The notes under the pieces: model-generated
What the model was told of the DNA's origin: nothing
What the model saw: the letters and a program-made list of their open reading frames with translations, nothing else
Databases searched by the model: none
Shown here: piece by piece, positions 38,360 to 48,072 of the stretch
Position numbering within the stretch: the first letter of the stretch is position 1
How the letters are laid out: the number at the start of each line of letters is the position of its first letter
Source of the DNA: Rikenellaceae bacterium
GTDB taxonomy: Bacteria > Bacteroidota > Bacteroidia > Bacteroidales > Rikenellaceae
Direction: 5' to 3'
Length of the DNA stretch: 64,000 nucleotides
NCBI GenBank assembly: GCA_017935625.1
Contig: JAGBHC010000005.1
Coordinates: forward strand, 1 to 64,000
Made by a program: the position numbers and the translations under genes

Positions 38360-39697
38360 ATGTCGAAAATCATTAAATTGAAGAGAGGTCTCGACATCAA
38401 TCTGGTCGGAAAGGCGGAGGAGAAGATTGCGCAGGCAGCTGCGGCAGGTTCCTATGCCGTCTCTCCGCTCGACTTCGGCGGCGTGGTCCCCAAGCTGCTG
38501 GTCAAAGTCGGCGATGTTGTCAAGGCAGGCTCTCCCTTGTTCTTTGACAAGAACCATGCGGAGGTTATCTTTACTTCTCCCGTCAGCGGCAAGGTCTCGG
38601 CAATCAATCGCGGCGAAAAGCGCAAGTTGCTGAACATCGTCGTGGAGCCCGATTCCGAGCAGAGCTACGAGGAGTTTGACGTTCCGGCCGTGGCCCGGGC
38701 CACGAAACAGGAGGTTACCTCGGTGCTGCTGGCAGCGGGTCTTTGGCCCATGATTATCCAGCGTCCCTACGGCATCATCGCTTCGGCGGCCGATACCCCC
38801 AAGGCCATCTTTATTTCGGGCTTCGATTCGGCGCCTCTGGCTCCCGACATGAACTTCGCGCTGGCCGACCGCCAGAGCGACCTTCAGAAAGGTGTGGAGG
38901 TGCTGGGCAAACTCACCTCGGGCAAGGTGCACCTCTCGCTGGAGGCCGGCCGCAGCGGCGTGCTCGACAAACTGACCGGTGTGGAGGTACACCGTTTCCA
39001 GGGTCCTCACCCCGCGGGCAACGTGGGCGTCCAGATTCACCACATCGACCCGGTGAACAAGGGCGAAGTGGTCTGGACGGTGAACGTGGCGGACGTGGCC
39101 ATCATCGGCCGGCTGTTCAACACCGGCAAGGTGGACATGACCCGCGTGATTGCCGTGTGCGGCTCCGAAGTGAAGAACCCCTGCTACTATCGCGTGGTTG
39201 CGGGCGCTCCCGTCGGGACGTTCTGCAAGGCCGAGGGCGACGTGCGCATCATCAACGGCAACGTGCTGACCGGAACCAAGACCGCTGCCGACGGCTATCT
39301 GGGTTACTACACCAATCAGGTGACGGTGATTCCCGAGGGCGACAAGTTCGAGTTCCTGGGCTGGGCGATGCCCCGTTTCAACAAGTTTTCGGTTTCGCAC
39401 AGCTACTTCTCGTGGCTCTGCCCCAAAAAGGCCTACAATCTCGATACCAATCTCAACGGCGGAAAGCGTGCTTTCATCGTGACGGGACTCTTCGAGAAGT
39501 ACGTGCCCATGGATATCTATCCCATGTATCTGCTCAAGGCCATTCTGGCCGGCGACATCGACAAGATGGAGAATCTGGGAATCTACGAGGTCATCGAAGA
39601 GGACCTGGCCCTGTGCGAGTTCGTGGACCCCTCGAAGACCGATATCCAGGAGATTGTGCGCAATGGTATCAACCTTATGATAAAAGAGCTCAACTAA
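38360..39697 (+). CDS. nqrA: Na+-translocating NADH:quinone reductase subunit A
   Basis: 445 residues, a soluble subunit on the cytoplasmic side of the NQR complex. It starts with the Rnf/Nqr barrel-sandwich signature (KLKRGLDINLVGKAEE, then DFGGVVPKLLVKVGDVVKAGSPLF). NQR oxidises NADH, reduces quinone and exports Na+. First of six genes in the standard A-B-C-D-E-F order, with nqrB 1 bp after its stop. Confidence 0.97.
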   Translation: MSKIIKLKRGLDINLVGKAEEKIAQAAAAGSYAVSPLDFGGVVPKLLVKVGDVVKAGSPLFFDKNHAEVIFTSPVSGKVSAINRGEKRKLLNIVVEPDSEQSYEEFDVPAVARATKQEVTSVLLAAGLWPMIIQRPYGIIASAADTPKAIFISGFDSAPLAPDMNFALADRQSDLQKGVEVLGKLTSGKVHLSLEAGRSGVLDKLTGVEVHRFQGPHPAGNVGVQIHHIDPVNKGEVVWTVNVADVAIIGRLFNTGKVDMTRVIAVCGSEVKNPCYYRVVAGAPVGTFCKAEGDVRIINGNVLTGTKTAADGYLGYYTNQVTVIPEGDKFEFLGWAMPRFNKFSVSHSYFSWLCPKKAYNLDTNLNGGKRAFIVTGLFEKYVPMDIYPMYLLKAILAGDIDKMENLGIYEVIEEDLALCEFVDPSKTDIQEIVRNGINLMIKELN

Positions 39698-39698
39698 G

Positions 39699-40910
39699 AT
39701 GAAAGCATTAAGAAAATATGTAGACAAGATAAAGCCTGCCTTCGAGGAGGGCGGTAAGCTCCATGCGCTTCATTCTACATTCGATGCGTTCGAGACTTTC
39801 CTTTTCGTTCCCGATACGGTGACCCGGAAGGGAGCTCATGTCAGAGACTGTAACGATATTAAGCGTGTGATGATTGTCGTGGTGCTGGCTCTGCTGCCCG
39901 CACTGTTGTTCGGCATGTATAACGTCGGTTTGCAGCACTTCCGCTCGCTGGGCGAGGCTGCCGGCGTGATGCAGTGCTTCTGGTTCGGATTCCTGCGGGT
40001 GCTGCCCATCGTGGTGGTATCCTACGTGGTGGGTCTGGGCATCGAGTTCGCCGCCGCGCAGCTGCGCGGTCACGAAGTGAACGAGGGCTTCCTGGTTACG
40101 GGTATGCTGATTCCGCTGGTGATGCCCGTGGATATTCCTCTGTGGATGGTCGCTCTGGCAACCGCCTTCGCGGTAATCATCGGCAAGGAGGTGCTGGGCG
40201 GAACGGGTATGAACATCTTCAATCCCGCCCTGCTGGCCCGTGCCTTCATCTTCTTCTCCTACACCCCCTGCATCTCCGGCGAAACCGTCTGGACGGCCGG
40301 CCTGGGCAAGGGCGAAGGGGTCATCGACGGATTTTCGGGCGCTACGCCCCTCACCAGCCTCGGCGAGGCGGTGACCTCCTCCGCGGATATCGTCTGGAAC
40401 AACGCCGCTTCGATAAAGGCGGCCGTATCGTCGGCCCCCATGGACTGGTTCCTGGGTACCATCCCCGGCAGCATCGGCGAGACTTCCGTAGTCGCCATCC
40501 TGATAGGAGCCGTCATTTTGCTCTTCACCGGTGTGGCCAGCTGGAGAACCATGTTCAGCGTATTCGCCGGCGGTCTGCTCATGGGCGGCATTTTCAACCT
40601 GGTCGGCGGCAATGCCTATCTCGACATGCCGGCCTACTATCATCTGTTGCTGGGCGGCTTCGCGTTCGGTGCGGTCTTCATGGCCACCGACCCCGTCACC
40701 TCGGCTCAGACCAACACGGGCAAGGTCGTCGTGGGTCTTCTGATTGGTATGATTGCTGTGCTGATTCGCGTGGTCAATCCCGGTTATCCCGAAGGCATGA
40801 TGCTCGCGATTCTGTTCATGAATGCGCTCGCACCGCTGGTAGACCACTATGTGGTGGCGGCCAACATCCGTCGCCGCAACAAGCGTGTCGTCGTGGCTAA
40901 ATCTAAATAA
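39699..40910 (+). CDS. nqrB: Na+-translocating NADH:quinone reductase subunit B
   Basis: 403 residues, a membrane subunit with about 10 helices. The FMN covalently bound through phosphate should attach to the threonine of DGFSGATPLTSL; riboflavin and Na+ paths also run here. Overall layout and length match NqrB. A quinone-facing glycine-rich helix (FGMYNVGLQ region) is present. Confidence 0.97.
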   Translation: MKALRKYVDKIKPAFEEGGKLHALHSTFDAFETFLFVPDTVTRKGAHVRDCNDIKRVMIVVVLALLPALLFGMYNVGLQHFRSLGEAAGVMQCFWFGFLRVLPIVVVSYVVGLGIEFAAAQLRGHEVNEGFLVTGMLIPLVMPVDIPLWMVALATAFAVIIGKEVLGGTGMNIFNPALLARAFIFFSYTPCISGETVWTAGLGKGEGVIDGFSGATPLTSLGEAVTSSADIVWNNAASIKAAVSSAPMDWFLGTIPGSIGETSVVAILIGAVILLFTGVASWRTMFSVFAGGLLMGGIFNLVGGNAYLDMPAYYHLLLGGFAFGAVFMATDPVTSAQTNTGKVVVGLLIGMIAVLIRVVNPGYPEGMMLAILFMNALAPLVDHYVVAANIRRRNKRVVVAKSK

Positions 40911-40919
40911 GGTGAGGTT

Positions 40920-41714
40920 ATGGGTAAGAAACAATTAGAGAATGAGGTTCGCTCCGAAAAGAAGAGCGGCTTCGACAAGAACAGCAATACTTATATTATA
41001 ACCTATTCGGTGATAATGGTGGTCATCGTGGCTGCCGTGCTGGCTTTCGCAGCGCTGTCGCTGCAGCCCAAGCAGGAGGCCAATACGATGAACGAGAAGA
41101 AGATGGCTATCCTGGCCTCGATTGGAATCGAGTCTACGGCCGAGAATGTCGATGCCCAGTATGCCGAAAACATCACCGCCTATGCGGTCGATGCCCGGGG
41201 CGACGTGGTGGAGTCGATATCGGCGGACGAGGTGCTCGACGGGCTCAAAGACCTGCGGGCTTTCCGCGAGAAGGCTTTCCCGGTGTTCGTCAGCAAGGAC
41301 GGCCGCAATATCGTTCCCGTGATAGGCAAGGGCCTGTGGGGCGACATCTGGGGCTACGTGGCGCTGGACGGCAGATGGGAAAAGGTGAAAGGCGTGGTGT
41401 TCGACCACAAGGGCGAGACTCCGGGTCTGGGCGCGGAGATTACCAGCGCCAAGTTCCGTTCTCAGTTCGAGGACAAACGTATTTTCGATAACGGGCAGTT
41501 CGTCTCCGTTGCCGTGCTCAAGGGCGCGGGAGCGAGTGCCGGCAACGACTATGCCGTGGATGCGGTGTCGGGCGGTACCATCACCAGCCGCGGCGTGCAG
41601 GCCATGCTGCGCGACTGCCTCGGCAGCTATGTCCCCTACATCGAAAAACAGTTCGCCGCTCAGTTGCCGTCTGTTGAAAATAACCAAGAATTAAATGAGG
41701 AAAGCAATGAGTAA
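40920..41714 (+). CDS. nqrC: Na+-translocating NADH:quinone reductase subunit C
   Basis: 264 residues. One N-terminal membrane helix (about 21-46) and a periplasmic FMN domain. The flavinylation motif reads [14 protein letters not shown], with Gly where the usual motif has Ala (SGAT); the acceptor threonine is kept. The C-terminus overlaps the nqrD start by 8 bp. FMN attachment needs an ApbE transferase, not seen in this window. Confidence 0.96.
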   Translation: MGKKQLENEVRSEKKSGFDKNSNTYIITYSVIMVVIVAAVLAFAALSLQPKQEANTMNEKKMAILASIGIESTAENVDAQYAENITAYAVDARGDVVESISADEVLDGLKDLRAFREKAFPVFVSKDGRNIVPVIGKGLWGDIWGYVALDGRWEKVKGVVFDHKGETPGLGAEITSAKFRSQFEDKRIFDNGQFVSVAVLKGAGASAGNDYAVDAVSGGTITSRGVQAMLRDCLGSYVPYIEKQFAAQLPSVENNQELNEESNE

Positions 41715-42363
41715 TACGGAAAAGGAGCCTCTGTTTTCGGCTAAGAATTTGAAATGTCTGACCGGGCCGTTGAGCCACAACAACCCGGTAATCGTGCAGG
41801 TACTGGGTATCTGTTCCGCATTGGCGGTGACCGCGGGTCTCAAACCGGCCTTCGTGATGGCGTTGTCGGTTACCACGGTGACGGCGTTCTCCAACCTCAT
41901 CATGTCGCTGCTCCGCAAGGGAATCCCTTCGCGTATACGTATCATCGTGCAGCTCGTGGTGATTGCCTCTTTGGTTATTCTCGTGGACCAGGTGCTCAAG
42001 GCATACGTCTACGACGTCAGCAAGCAGCTTTCGGTCTATGTGGGCCTTATCATCACCAACTGTATCATTATGGGACGTGTGGAAGCGTTCGCGCTGGGCA
42101 ACAAACCCTGGCCCGCATTCCTCGACGGCATCGGTAACGGCATCGGCTACGGCATGATTCTCATCATCATCGCCTTCTTCCGCGAGCTGCTCGGTGCCGG
42201 TACGTTGTGGGGCTACCGAATCATTCCCGAAAGCTGGTATATCCAGAACGGCGGATTCTACTCCAACAACGGTCTGATGCTGCTGCCCCCCATGGCGCTT
42301 GTCATCGTGGGTATCATCATCTGGATTCACAGAAGCAGAAACAAGGACCTTATAGAGAAATAG
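41707..42363 (+). CDS. nqrD: Na+-translocating NADH:quinone reductase subunit D
   Basis: 218 residues, integral membrane subunit with six helices, homologous to NqrE and RnfE. I chose ATG 41707 because GAGGAAAG stands just before it; a second ATG at 41695 is possible. Features: [22 protein letters not shown] near the N-terminus and [12 protein letters not shown] with the iron-ligand cysteine. Confidence 0.95.
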   Translation: MSNTEKEPLFSAKNLKCLTGPLSHNNPVIVQVLGICSALAVTAGLKPAFVMALSVTTVTAFSNLIMSLLRKGIPSRIRIIVQLVVIASLVILVDQVLKAYVYDVSKQLSVYVGLIITNCIIMGRVEAFALGNKPWPAFLDGIGNGIGYGMILIIIAFFRELLGAGTLWGYRIIPESWYIQNGGFYSNNGLMLLPPMALVIVGIIIWIHRSRNKDLIEK

Positions 42364-42378
42364 AGGAGGAATTAGAGT

Positions 42379-42996
42379 ATGGAAAATATCGTTAATATAT
42401 TTATCAAGTCGATATTCATCGACAACATGGTATTCGCGTTCTTCTTCGGTATGTGTTCCTATATCGCCGTAAGCAAGAGCGTCAAGACCGCCATGGGTCT
42501 GGGTCTGGCGGTAACCTTCGTGATGGTGGCCACCGTGCCCCTGAACTGGTTGCTGAACGAATACGTGCTCAAACCCGGAGCGCTGAGCTGGCTGGGAGAC
42601 CGATTCGCGGATGTGAATCTTCAGTTCCTCAGCTTCATCGTCTTCATTGCCGTTATCGCATCGTTCACCCAGCTGGTGGAGATGGCGGTGGAGAAGTTCT
42701 CCCCGACGCTCTACAACCAGCTCGGCATCTTCCTGCCGCTGATTGCCGTGAACTGTGCCATCATGGGCGGTTCGCTGTTCATGCAGGAGCGCGGTTATGC
42801 GAATCTGGGCGAGGCCACCGCATTCGGCCTGGGTTCGGGTATCGGCTGGTGGCTGGCTATCGTGATGATGGCGGCCGTCCGGGAGAAAATCACCTATTCG
42901 AATGTCCCCGCTCCGCTCAAGGGCGTTGGCATCACCTTCATCCTCACCGGATTGATGGGCATCGCGTTCATGACATTTCTCGGAATACAGTTATAA
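42379..42996 (+). CDS. nqrE: Na+-translocating NADH:quinone reductase subunit E
   Basis: 205 residues, membrane subunit paired with NqrD around the intramembrane 2Fe-2S centre. FFFGMCSYIAVSK carries the first cysteine and VNCAIMGGSLFMQ the second. Preceded by a GAGGAATT-type ribosome site (42364-42371). Confidence 0.96.
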   Translation: MENIVNIFIKSIFIDNMVFAFFFGMCSYIAVSKSVKTAMGLGLAVTFVMVATVPLNWLLNEYVLKPGALSWLGDRFADVNLQFLSFIVFIAVIASFTQLVEMAVEKFSPTLYNQLGIFLPLIAVNCAIMGGSLFMQERGYANLGEATAFGLGSGIGWWLAIVMMAAVREKITYSNVPAPLKGVGITFILTGLMGIAFMTFLGIQL

Positions 42997-43014
42997 TTTA
43001 AAATTGAGTGAACA

Positions 43015-44277
43015 ATGGGATTGTCAATAATAGTTGCAATTGTAGCCTTTCTGGTCGTGACGCTCGTGCTGGTGGCGTTGCTTCTCTATGCGAAGGCGAA
43101 GCTGACTTCTTCCGGAGAAGTTCAGATTGATATCAACGGCGGGGACAAGGTCATCTCCACCGAGTCGGGCAGTTCGCTGCTGGCCACGCTCGCCAACAAC
43201 GGAATCTTCCTTCCGTCGGCTTGCGGCGGAGGCGGCAGCTGCGGCATGTGCCGTTGCCAGGTACTCGAGGGCGGCGGCGACATTCTGCCCACCGAAGTGA
43301 ACTTCTTTACCCGCAAGCAGCAGAAGGACCACTGGCGTCTGGGCTGCCAGGTCAAGGTGAAGGAGAACCTGAAAATCAAGATTCCCGAATCGGTGCTGGG
43401 TGTCAAGAAGTGGGAGTGCACCGTGGTTTCCAACCGCAATATCTCCACCTTCCTCAAGGAGTTCGTGGTGAAACTGCCCGAGGGCGAAACCCTCAATTTC
43501 CGCAGCGGCGGTTACATTCAGATAGATATTCCCAAGTACGACGAGATTAAGTTCTCGGACATGGATGTGGACGAGCAGTTCCGCGCCGACTGGGACAGAA
43601 TGAAGATGTGGGACCTGGTGACCAAGAATCCTGAACCCACCTTCCGCGCCTATTCGATGGCCAATCACCCGGCCGAGGGCAATATCATCATGCTGAATAT
43701 CCGTATCGCGACTCCGCCCTTCGACCGGGCTACGGGAGCTTTCATGCCGGTCAATCCGGGTATCTGCTCCTCGTATATCTTCTCCCGCAAGCCGGGCGAC
43801 AAGGTGACCATCTCCGGTCCTTACGGAGAGTTCTTCCTGCCCGACAATCTGCCGGACGACCAGGAGCTCATCTTCATCGGCGGCGGTGCCGGTATGGCGC
43901 CCATGCGCAGCCACATCATGCACCTGTTCAAGACCGAAAAGACCAAGCGTCCCGTCTCGTTCTGGTACGGTGCCCGTGCGCTCAAGGAGGCTCCCTATCT
44001 GAAAGAGTTCCACGAGATTGAGAAAGATTTCCCCAACTTCAACTTCCATCTTGCACTCGACCGTCAGGACCCCGAGGCCGATGCGGCCGGGGTGCCCTAC
44101 AAAGTCGGATTCGTGCACAACGTGTTGTTGGAGAACTATCTGAAGAATCACGAGGAGCCCGAGGGTTGTCTCTACCTCATGTGCGGACCTCCCATGATGA
44201 TTTCGTCGGTAGTCAAGATGCTCGACAGCCTTGGCGTACCGCCTGAGAATATTCTCTACGATAACTTCGGTTCCTAA
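43015..44277 (+). CDS. nqrF: Na+-translocating NADH:quinone reductase subunit F
   Basis: 420 residues; entry point for NADH electrons. One N-terminal membrane helix, then a 2Fe-2S ferredoxin domain (SACGGGGSCGMCRCQ plus a later Cys in LGCQVKV), then FAD (RAYSMANHP) and NADH (IFIGGGAGMAPMRSHI) domains and the end LYDNFGS. Last gene of the operon; a terminator follows after about 20 bp. Confidence 0.97.
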   Translation: MGLSIIVAIVAFLVVTLVLVALLLYAKAKLTSSGEVQIDINGGDKVISTESGSSLLATLANNGIFLPSACGGGGSCGMCRCQVLEGGGDILPTEVNFFTRKQQKDHWRLGCQVKVKENLKIKIPESVLGVKKWECTVVSNRNISTFLKEFVVKLPEGETLNFRSGGYIQIDIPKYDEIKFSDMDVDEQFRADWDRMKMWDLVTKNPEPTFRAYSMANHPAEGNIIMLNIRIATPPFDRATGAFMPVNPGICSSYIFSRKPGDKVTISGPYGEFFLPDNLPDDQELIFIGGGAGMAPMRSHIMHLFKTEKTKRPVSFWYGARALKEAPYLKEFHEIEKDFPNFNFHLALDRQDPEADAAGVPYKVGFVHNVLLENYLKNHEEPEGCLYLMCGPPMMISSVVKMLDSLGVPPENILYDNFGS

Positions 44278-44299
44278 TCCGACGGTTGTCTGTGAAAGT

Positions 44300-44331
44300 A
44301 AAGCCCTGCATTTGCGGGGCTTTCTTGTTTT
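44300..44331 (+). terminator. Terminator of the nqr operon
   Basis: AAAGCCCTGCA pairs with TGCGGGGCTTT (one wobble) across a 2-nt loop, then CTTGTTTT. Confidence 0.85.
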
Positions 44332-45380
44332 ATTTCAATCGTTACTTCAGGTACGGACGGCGTTTTCCCCGTTGCTTCGAGGAAGAGGCCTTTCTGTTGC
44401 GCTCCTGGAGCGTATATTTCCTTTGTCGCCGGGGAGAGGAGGATTGGTCTCCTCAATTGCAAAGGGTGTCGGGGATTTCGTCGCTGCTTGGGAAGTAGCG
44501 GGAAAATTCGTTTGTTACTCTGCTATTTGGGAAGTGTGTCTCCGGTTGTTGGGAGAGGAGGATTCGTCTCCTCAGTTGCAGGTGTGTCGGGGATTTCGTA
44601 GTTGTGGGAGGTGTCGGGGAAGGTTCGTTTCTCTACTATCAGAAGTGTGTCCTATTTCCGTTGTCGCGCAGAGGTGAGGGGCGAAAATGCTGTTCTGTGC
44701 TTGAAGCGTATTGGAAATTTTATCTTTATCAATTGCTTTAGATGTAGCGCGAAATGCTGTTATTATTTGTGCTTTATGATGTGTAATATATCAGTGTTGC
44801 CTTGTCCGACTCGCTCAGTCTGCCGTTTCCGCTCGCTTTGTCCGGCACACTTGTTTCGATACGGGAGTAGGTCGCTGTCCACTGCCTCGAATAGACTCCC
44901 TCCGTGGCTTGGGATGCGACGGGTCTGAGGAGCTTGGCTTCACAGTTGTTTGAAGCGTGTTGGAAATCTCCATCTTCCGCTATTGCTTTAGGTGTAGTGT
45001 GAAATGATTTCATATTGTGTGTTTTATGATATAAAATATATCCGCCTTGCCCGACTTACTCTGTTCATTTTCTTCTGTCGTTGGTGCATCGTGGAAAACT
45101 GATTTCAATTGTCGCAGGGAGGATGGTGCGGGAATTCGTTCTCTCGGTTGCTTGAAGTGTGCCGTGGAAAATCTGTTCTCTTCGTCGGAGGCATCGGAGA
45201 AATTTTGTCTTCTTTGTGCGTCGGGGATGCAGGCCGGGCGTTTCGAGGGGATGCGGGCCGGACGTTTCGAGGGGATGCGGGGAGGACCGGAGAAAGGGTC
45301 GGGGAGAGCGTTCGAGAGTGGGGCGTGGAACACGTGCGAACTAAAATTAACGAAAGTATTGATTTTTGAGATATTATTGT
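44332..45380. repeat. Repeat-filled non-coding spacer between nqrF and the plug-domain gene
   Basis: About 1 kb without a supported gene. It contains two families of imperfect direct repeats. The first is about 85 bp, at 44431-44515 and 44551-44634, each starting GGGAGAGGAGGATT and carrying GTGTCGGGGATTTCGT. The second is about 110 bp, at 44701-44810 and 44950-45055, each holding TTGAAGCGT, ATTGCTTTAG, GTGTAG-like and TTTTATGAT stretches and ending in CCGAC. A 24-bp tandem repeat follows at 45224-45282. No open frame here looks like a protein family. Confidence 0.6.
45224..45282. repeat. 24-bp tandem repeat
   Basis: Two near-identical 24-bp units (45224-45247 and 45248-45271), of the type GGGATGCGGGCCGGACGTTT, and a third partial unit. 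In one frame it encodes MRAGRFEG repeats, but the frame is not a convincing gene. Confidence 0.75.
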
Positions 45381-45388
45381 TATTTTTG
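45381..45388 (+). promoter_or_regulatory. Promoter -7 box of the plug-domain gene
   Basis: TATTTTTG, 52 bp before the ATG at 45440. Confidence 0.55.
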
Positions 45389-45439
45389 TAGACGGTACGT
45401 TGGCTATCGGAGATTGAAACCATTTAATCGCACACTATA

Positions 45440-46126
45440 ATGAAACATCTATCGCTTTTCGCAGCCGCACTGCTCTGGTGCGGGGCGGCCATGGCCCAGG
45501 AAGTTGAAGTGCCGTTCAACGGCCGGGTGGTGGACTATGAAGGAAAAGGCATCCGGAATGTCAAGGTCTCTCTGCTGAAGGGGGAACAATATACACGAAC
45601 CGACAAACAGGGTTATTTCGCGTTCCTGAATGTCGCACCCGACGATACGGTGCACCTCACCGCCAAGAACAGCCACTTCGACTACGATATTCCGGTCGAT
45701 GGCAAGCTGAGTCTTCAGGTGGTGGTGATGGATGGAATCATCGAGGCGCTCGAAAGCCAGAAGTTGGTCGATATCGGTTACGAACACATTCAGGCGAATA
45801 TGAGACTTACGCCCGGTTCGTCCATTTCGGGCGAGACGCTTCGTCAGATGGGGATTCGTTCCATTGCCGAGGCGCTGGAGCGTTTCGTTCCGGGTGTTCA
45901 GATATCGAGCAGCGGTCGGGACGACGGCTCAGGCATCACCATCCGCGGACAGCGTTCCATCAATTACAGCAACAAACCGCTGTTCCTGCTCGACGGCATG
46001 GAGATATCGGACATCTCGGGCATCTCCATCAATGACGTCGGTTCCATCGAGGTGCTCAAGGACGGTTCCATTTACGGTTCCCGCGGCGCCAACGGAGTCA
46101 TTATCATCAAGTCGCGTAACCGGTAG
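45440..46126 (+). CDS. Stand-alone TonB-receptor plug protein with carboxypeptidase-like domain
   Basis: 228 residues. Signal peptide (MKHLSLFAAALLWCGAAMA), then a CarboxypepD_reg-like beta sandwich (VPFNGRVVDYEGKGIRNVKVSLLKG, ending near residue 95), then a TonB plug domain (IRSIAEALERFVPGVQISSSG, TIRGQRSIN, PLFLLDGMEI, VGSIEVLKDGSIYGSRGANGVIIIKS). The plug ends at its last strand and no beta-barrel follows, so this is SusC without the barrel. The stop is genuine and a terminator follows. It could be a decayed receptor or a periplasmic adaptor; small proteins of this kind occur in Bacteroidales. Confidence 0.85.
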   Translation: MKHLSLFAAALLWCGAAMAQEVEVPFNGRVVDYEGKGIRNVKVSLLKGEQYTRTDKQGYFAFLNVAPDDTVHLTAKNSHFDYDIPVDGKLSLQVVVMDGIIEALESQKLVDIGYEHIQANMRLTPGSSISGETLRQMGIRSIAEALERFVPGVQISSSGRDDGSGITIRGQRSINYSNKPLFLLDGMEISDISGISINDVGSIEVLKDGSIYGSRGANGVIIIKSRNR

Positions 46127-46165
46127 TGTCCGCGTGGGAGGCTGACTCGGCCTCTATGCCAAGAA

Positions 46166-46203
46166 AAACGGGGGTTCCTCGAAAGGAATCCCCGTTTGCT
46201 TTT
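46166..46203 (+). terminator. Terminator after the plug-domain gene
   Basis: A 14-bp stem (46166-46179 with 46184-46197, one G-T pair) and CGAA loop, then GCTTTT. The next 250 bp up to 46460 hold nothing I can support. Confidence 0.85.
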
Positions 46204-46460
46204 CGTCTTTCCCGACCCGGTTTCAGTCCGCTTTTTTCGACTTATCGGTGCGTCTCCTCTCTCCGTCTTGAGTTCTGTCCCGGGGATTCGCTTCAACTCT
46301 CTCTTCAGGGGTGTCGTCGCTCCGGGGCGTTCCGTTCGCTGGTCCGGTCTCGGCTTGTCGTCAGTTCCTCCCCGGAAGTCCCTCCCTGTCGTCGGCTCGT
46401 TCCGTGCCGCCGCACTGAAAATGAGTCCGCCCGGGTGAGCCGCGACAGAAAAGGCGAGGT

Positions 46461-47855
46461 CTAATAACCGAGAATTCGCATCATCGAACGGTAGCTCTGC
46501 TCCTTGGCGAAAAGACGGGTATAGTATTCGTTGTCACCCTTTTCGCGGTCGATGATGATGTGTTTCGGAGCGGGAATCAGGCAGTGCTGTATGCCGCCGA
46601 ATCCGCCTATCGACTCTTGGTAGGCTCCCGTGTGGAAGAAACCGATGTATTGCGTCTCTCCGGGGATGAGTTTGGGCAGGAAGATGGCGTTGGTGTGGGT
46701 CTCGCCGTTGTAGTAGTCTTCGCTGTCGCAGGTCAGGCCGCCGAGGAAGACGCGCTGGTACTCTTTGTCCCAGTTGTTGATGGCCAGCATGATGTAGCGT
46801 TGGTTGATACCCCAGGTGTCGGGCAGGGTGGTGATGAACGAACTGTCTATCATATACCACCACTCGCGGTCGTTCTGTTGCTTCTGATTGACTATCGAGT
46901 AGAGCGAAGCGCCGCTTTCGCCCACGGTGAACGAGCCGAACTCGGTGAATATGTTGGGTTCCTCGATGTCGGCCTGATTGCACAGGTGCTTTATCTGGGC
47001 GACTATCTCTTCGGTCATGTACTCGTAGTCGTAATCGAAGGCGAGCGAGTTTTTAATCGGGAATCCTCCGCCGATGTTCAGCGAGTCGAGCTCGGGGCAT
47101 ATCCGTTTCAGTTCGCAGTAGATGTTGATGCACTTGTTGAGCTCGTTCCAGTAGTAGGCGGTGTCCTTGATGCCGGTGTTGATGAAAAAGTGCAGCATCT
47201 TGAGCTGATAGCGCTTGTTGTTCTTGATTTTCTCCTTGTAGAAATCGACGATGTCGTTGTAGCGAATGCCCAGCCGTGAGGTGTAGAAGTCGAATTTCGG
47301 TTCCTCCTCGCTGGCGATGCGGATGCCGATTTTGCACTTCCTTTCCAGTACTCCCTCGAAGAGGTCTATCTCCTCCTTGTTGTCGATGACGGGGATGGTG
47401 TTTTCGAACCCGCTGTTTATCAGATGGGCTATGTTCTCTACGTACTGAGGACGTTTGAAGCCGTTGCAGATGATGAATATGTCCTTGTCGATGATGCCCT
47501 CCTCGTAGAGTGTGTTGATGATGTGGATGTCGTATGCCGACGAAGTCTCCAGATGGATGTCGTTCTTGAGCGCCTCCTCCAGCACGAACGAGAAGTGCGA
47601 GCTCTTGGTGCAGTAGCAGTAGTTGTAGTTGCCTTTGTAATCGACTTTGGCCATCGCCACGTTGAACATTCGTTTGGCCCGGTTGATTTGCGACGATATC
47701 TTGGGAAGGTATGTAATCTTGAGCGGAGTGCCGTATTGCTTGATTACATCCATCAGCGGTACGTCATGAAAATTGAGTTCGTTGTCGGTGACGGTGAACT
47801 CATCCTGCGGAAATTCGAATGTCTGTTCGATGAGGTCGATGTACTTGTTCTTCAT
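46461..47855 (-). CDS. speA: Arginine decarboxylase-like PLP enzyme (alanine racemase fold)
   Basis: 464 residues from ATG 47855; a TTG three codons upstream is less likely. It is a fold-III PLP enzyme with the lysine region YNYCYCTKSSHFSFVLEEA, the SLNIGGGFPI phosphate-binding turn, FGSFTVGESG, TCDSEDYY and GAYQESIGG near the C-terminus. It is shorter than E. coli SpeA (658) and matches the Bacteroidota group usually named arginine decarboxylase. It probably makes agmatine for polyamine synthesis; diaminopimelate- or ornithine-type substrates cannot be excluded from sequence alone. Confidence 0.82.
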   Translation of the reverse strand: MKNKYIDLIEQTFEFPQDEFTVTDNELNFHDVPLMDVIKQYGTPLKITYLPKISSQINRAKRMFNVAMAKVDYKGNYNYCYCTKSSHFSFVLEEALKNDIHLETSSAYDIHIINTLYEEGIIDKDIFIICNGFKRPQYVENIAHLINSGFENTIPVIDNKEEIDLFEGVLERKCKIGIRIASEEEPKFDFYTSRLGIRYNDIVDFYKEKIKNNKRYQLKMLHFFINTGIKDTAYYWNELNKCINIYCELKRICPELDSLNIGGGFPIKNSLAFDYDYEYMTEEIVAQIKHLCNQADIEEPNIFTEFGSFTVGESGASLYSIVNQKQQNDREWWYMIDSSFITTLPDTWGINQRYIMLAINNWDKEYQRVFLGGLTCDSEDYYNGETHTNAIFLPKLIPGETQYIGFFHTGAYQESIGGFGGIQHCLIPAPKHIIIDREKGDNEYYTRLFAKEQSYRSMMRILGY

Positions 47856-47897
47856 TTCGGTCAATCTCTGTTTTAAAATCCGGCTCGGTTACATTGA

Positions 47898-47905
47898 CAA
47901 AATTA
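47898..47905 (-). promoter_or_regulatory. Promoter -7 box of the decarboxylase gene
   Basis: TAATTTTG on the minus strand, 43 bp before the ATG at 47855. Confidence 0.5.
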
Positions 47906-48028
47906 TGCCAATGTAGCTCGATTACTTTTGGGTTCGAATGAGGATGCAAAGCTGGTGAATATTTTTTTAACAATCAATATTTTGCCCCATTAAAATGCGC
48001 GATTTATGGGATTTTCCGCAAAAATGAG

Positions 48029-48036
48029 TAATTTTG
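48029..48036 (+). promoter_or_regulatory. Promoter -7 box of the HU-like/sigma54/lptE cluster
   Basis: TAATTTTG, 37 bp before the ATG at 48073. Confidence 0.55.
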
Positions 48037-48072
48037 AGGCGTATTAACGCGATGCGTAAGCAAGGAAAGAGA

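Noticed and set aside
44231-44677. 148-codon plus-strand frame after nqrF
   Set aside because: Starts inside nqrF out of frame and runs through the terminator and the repeat spacer.
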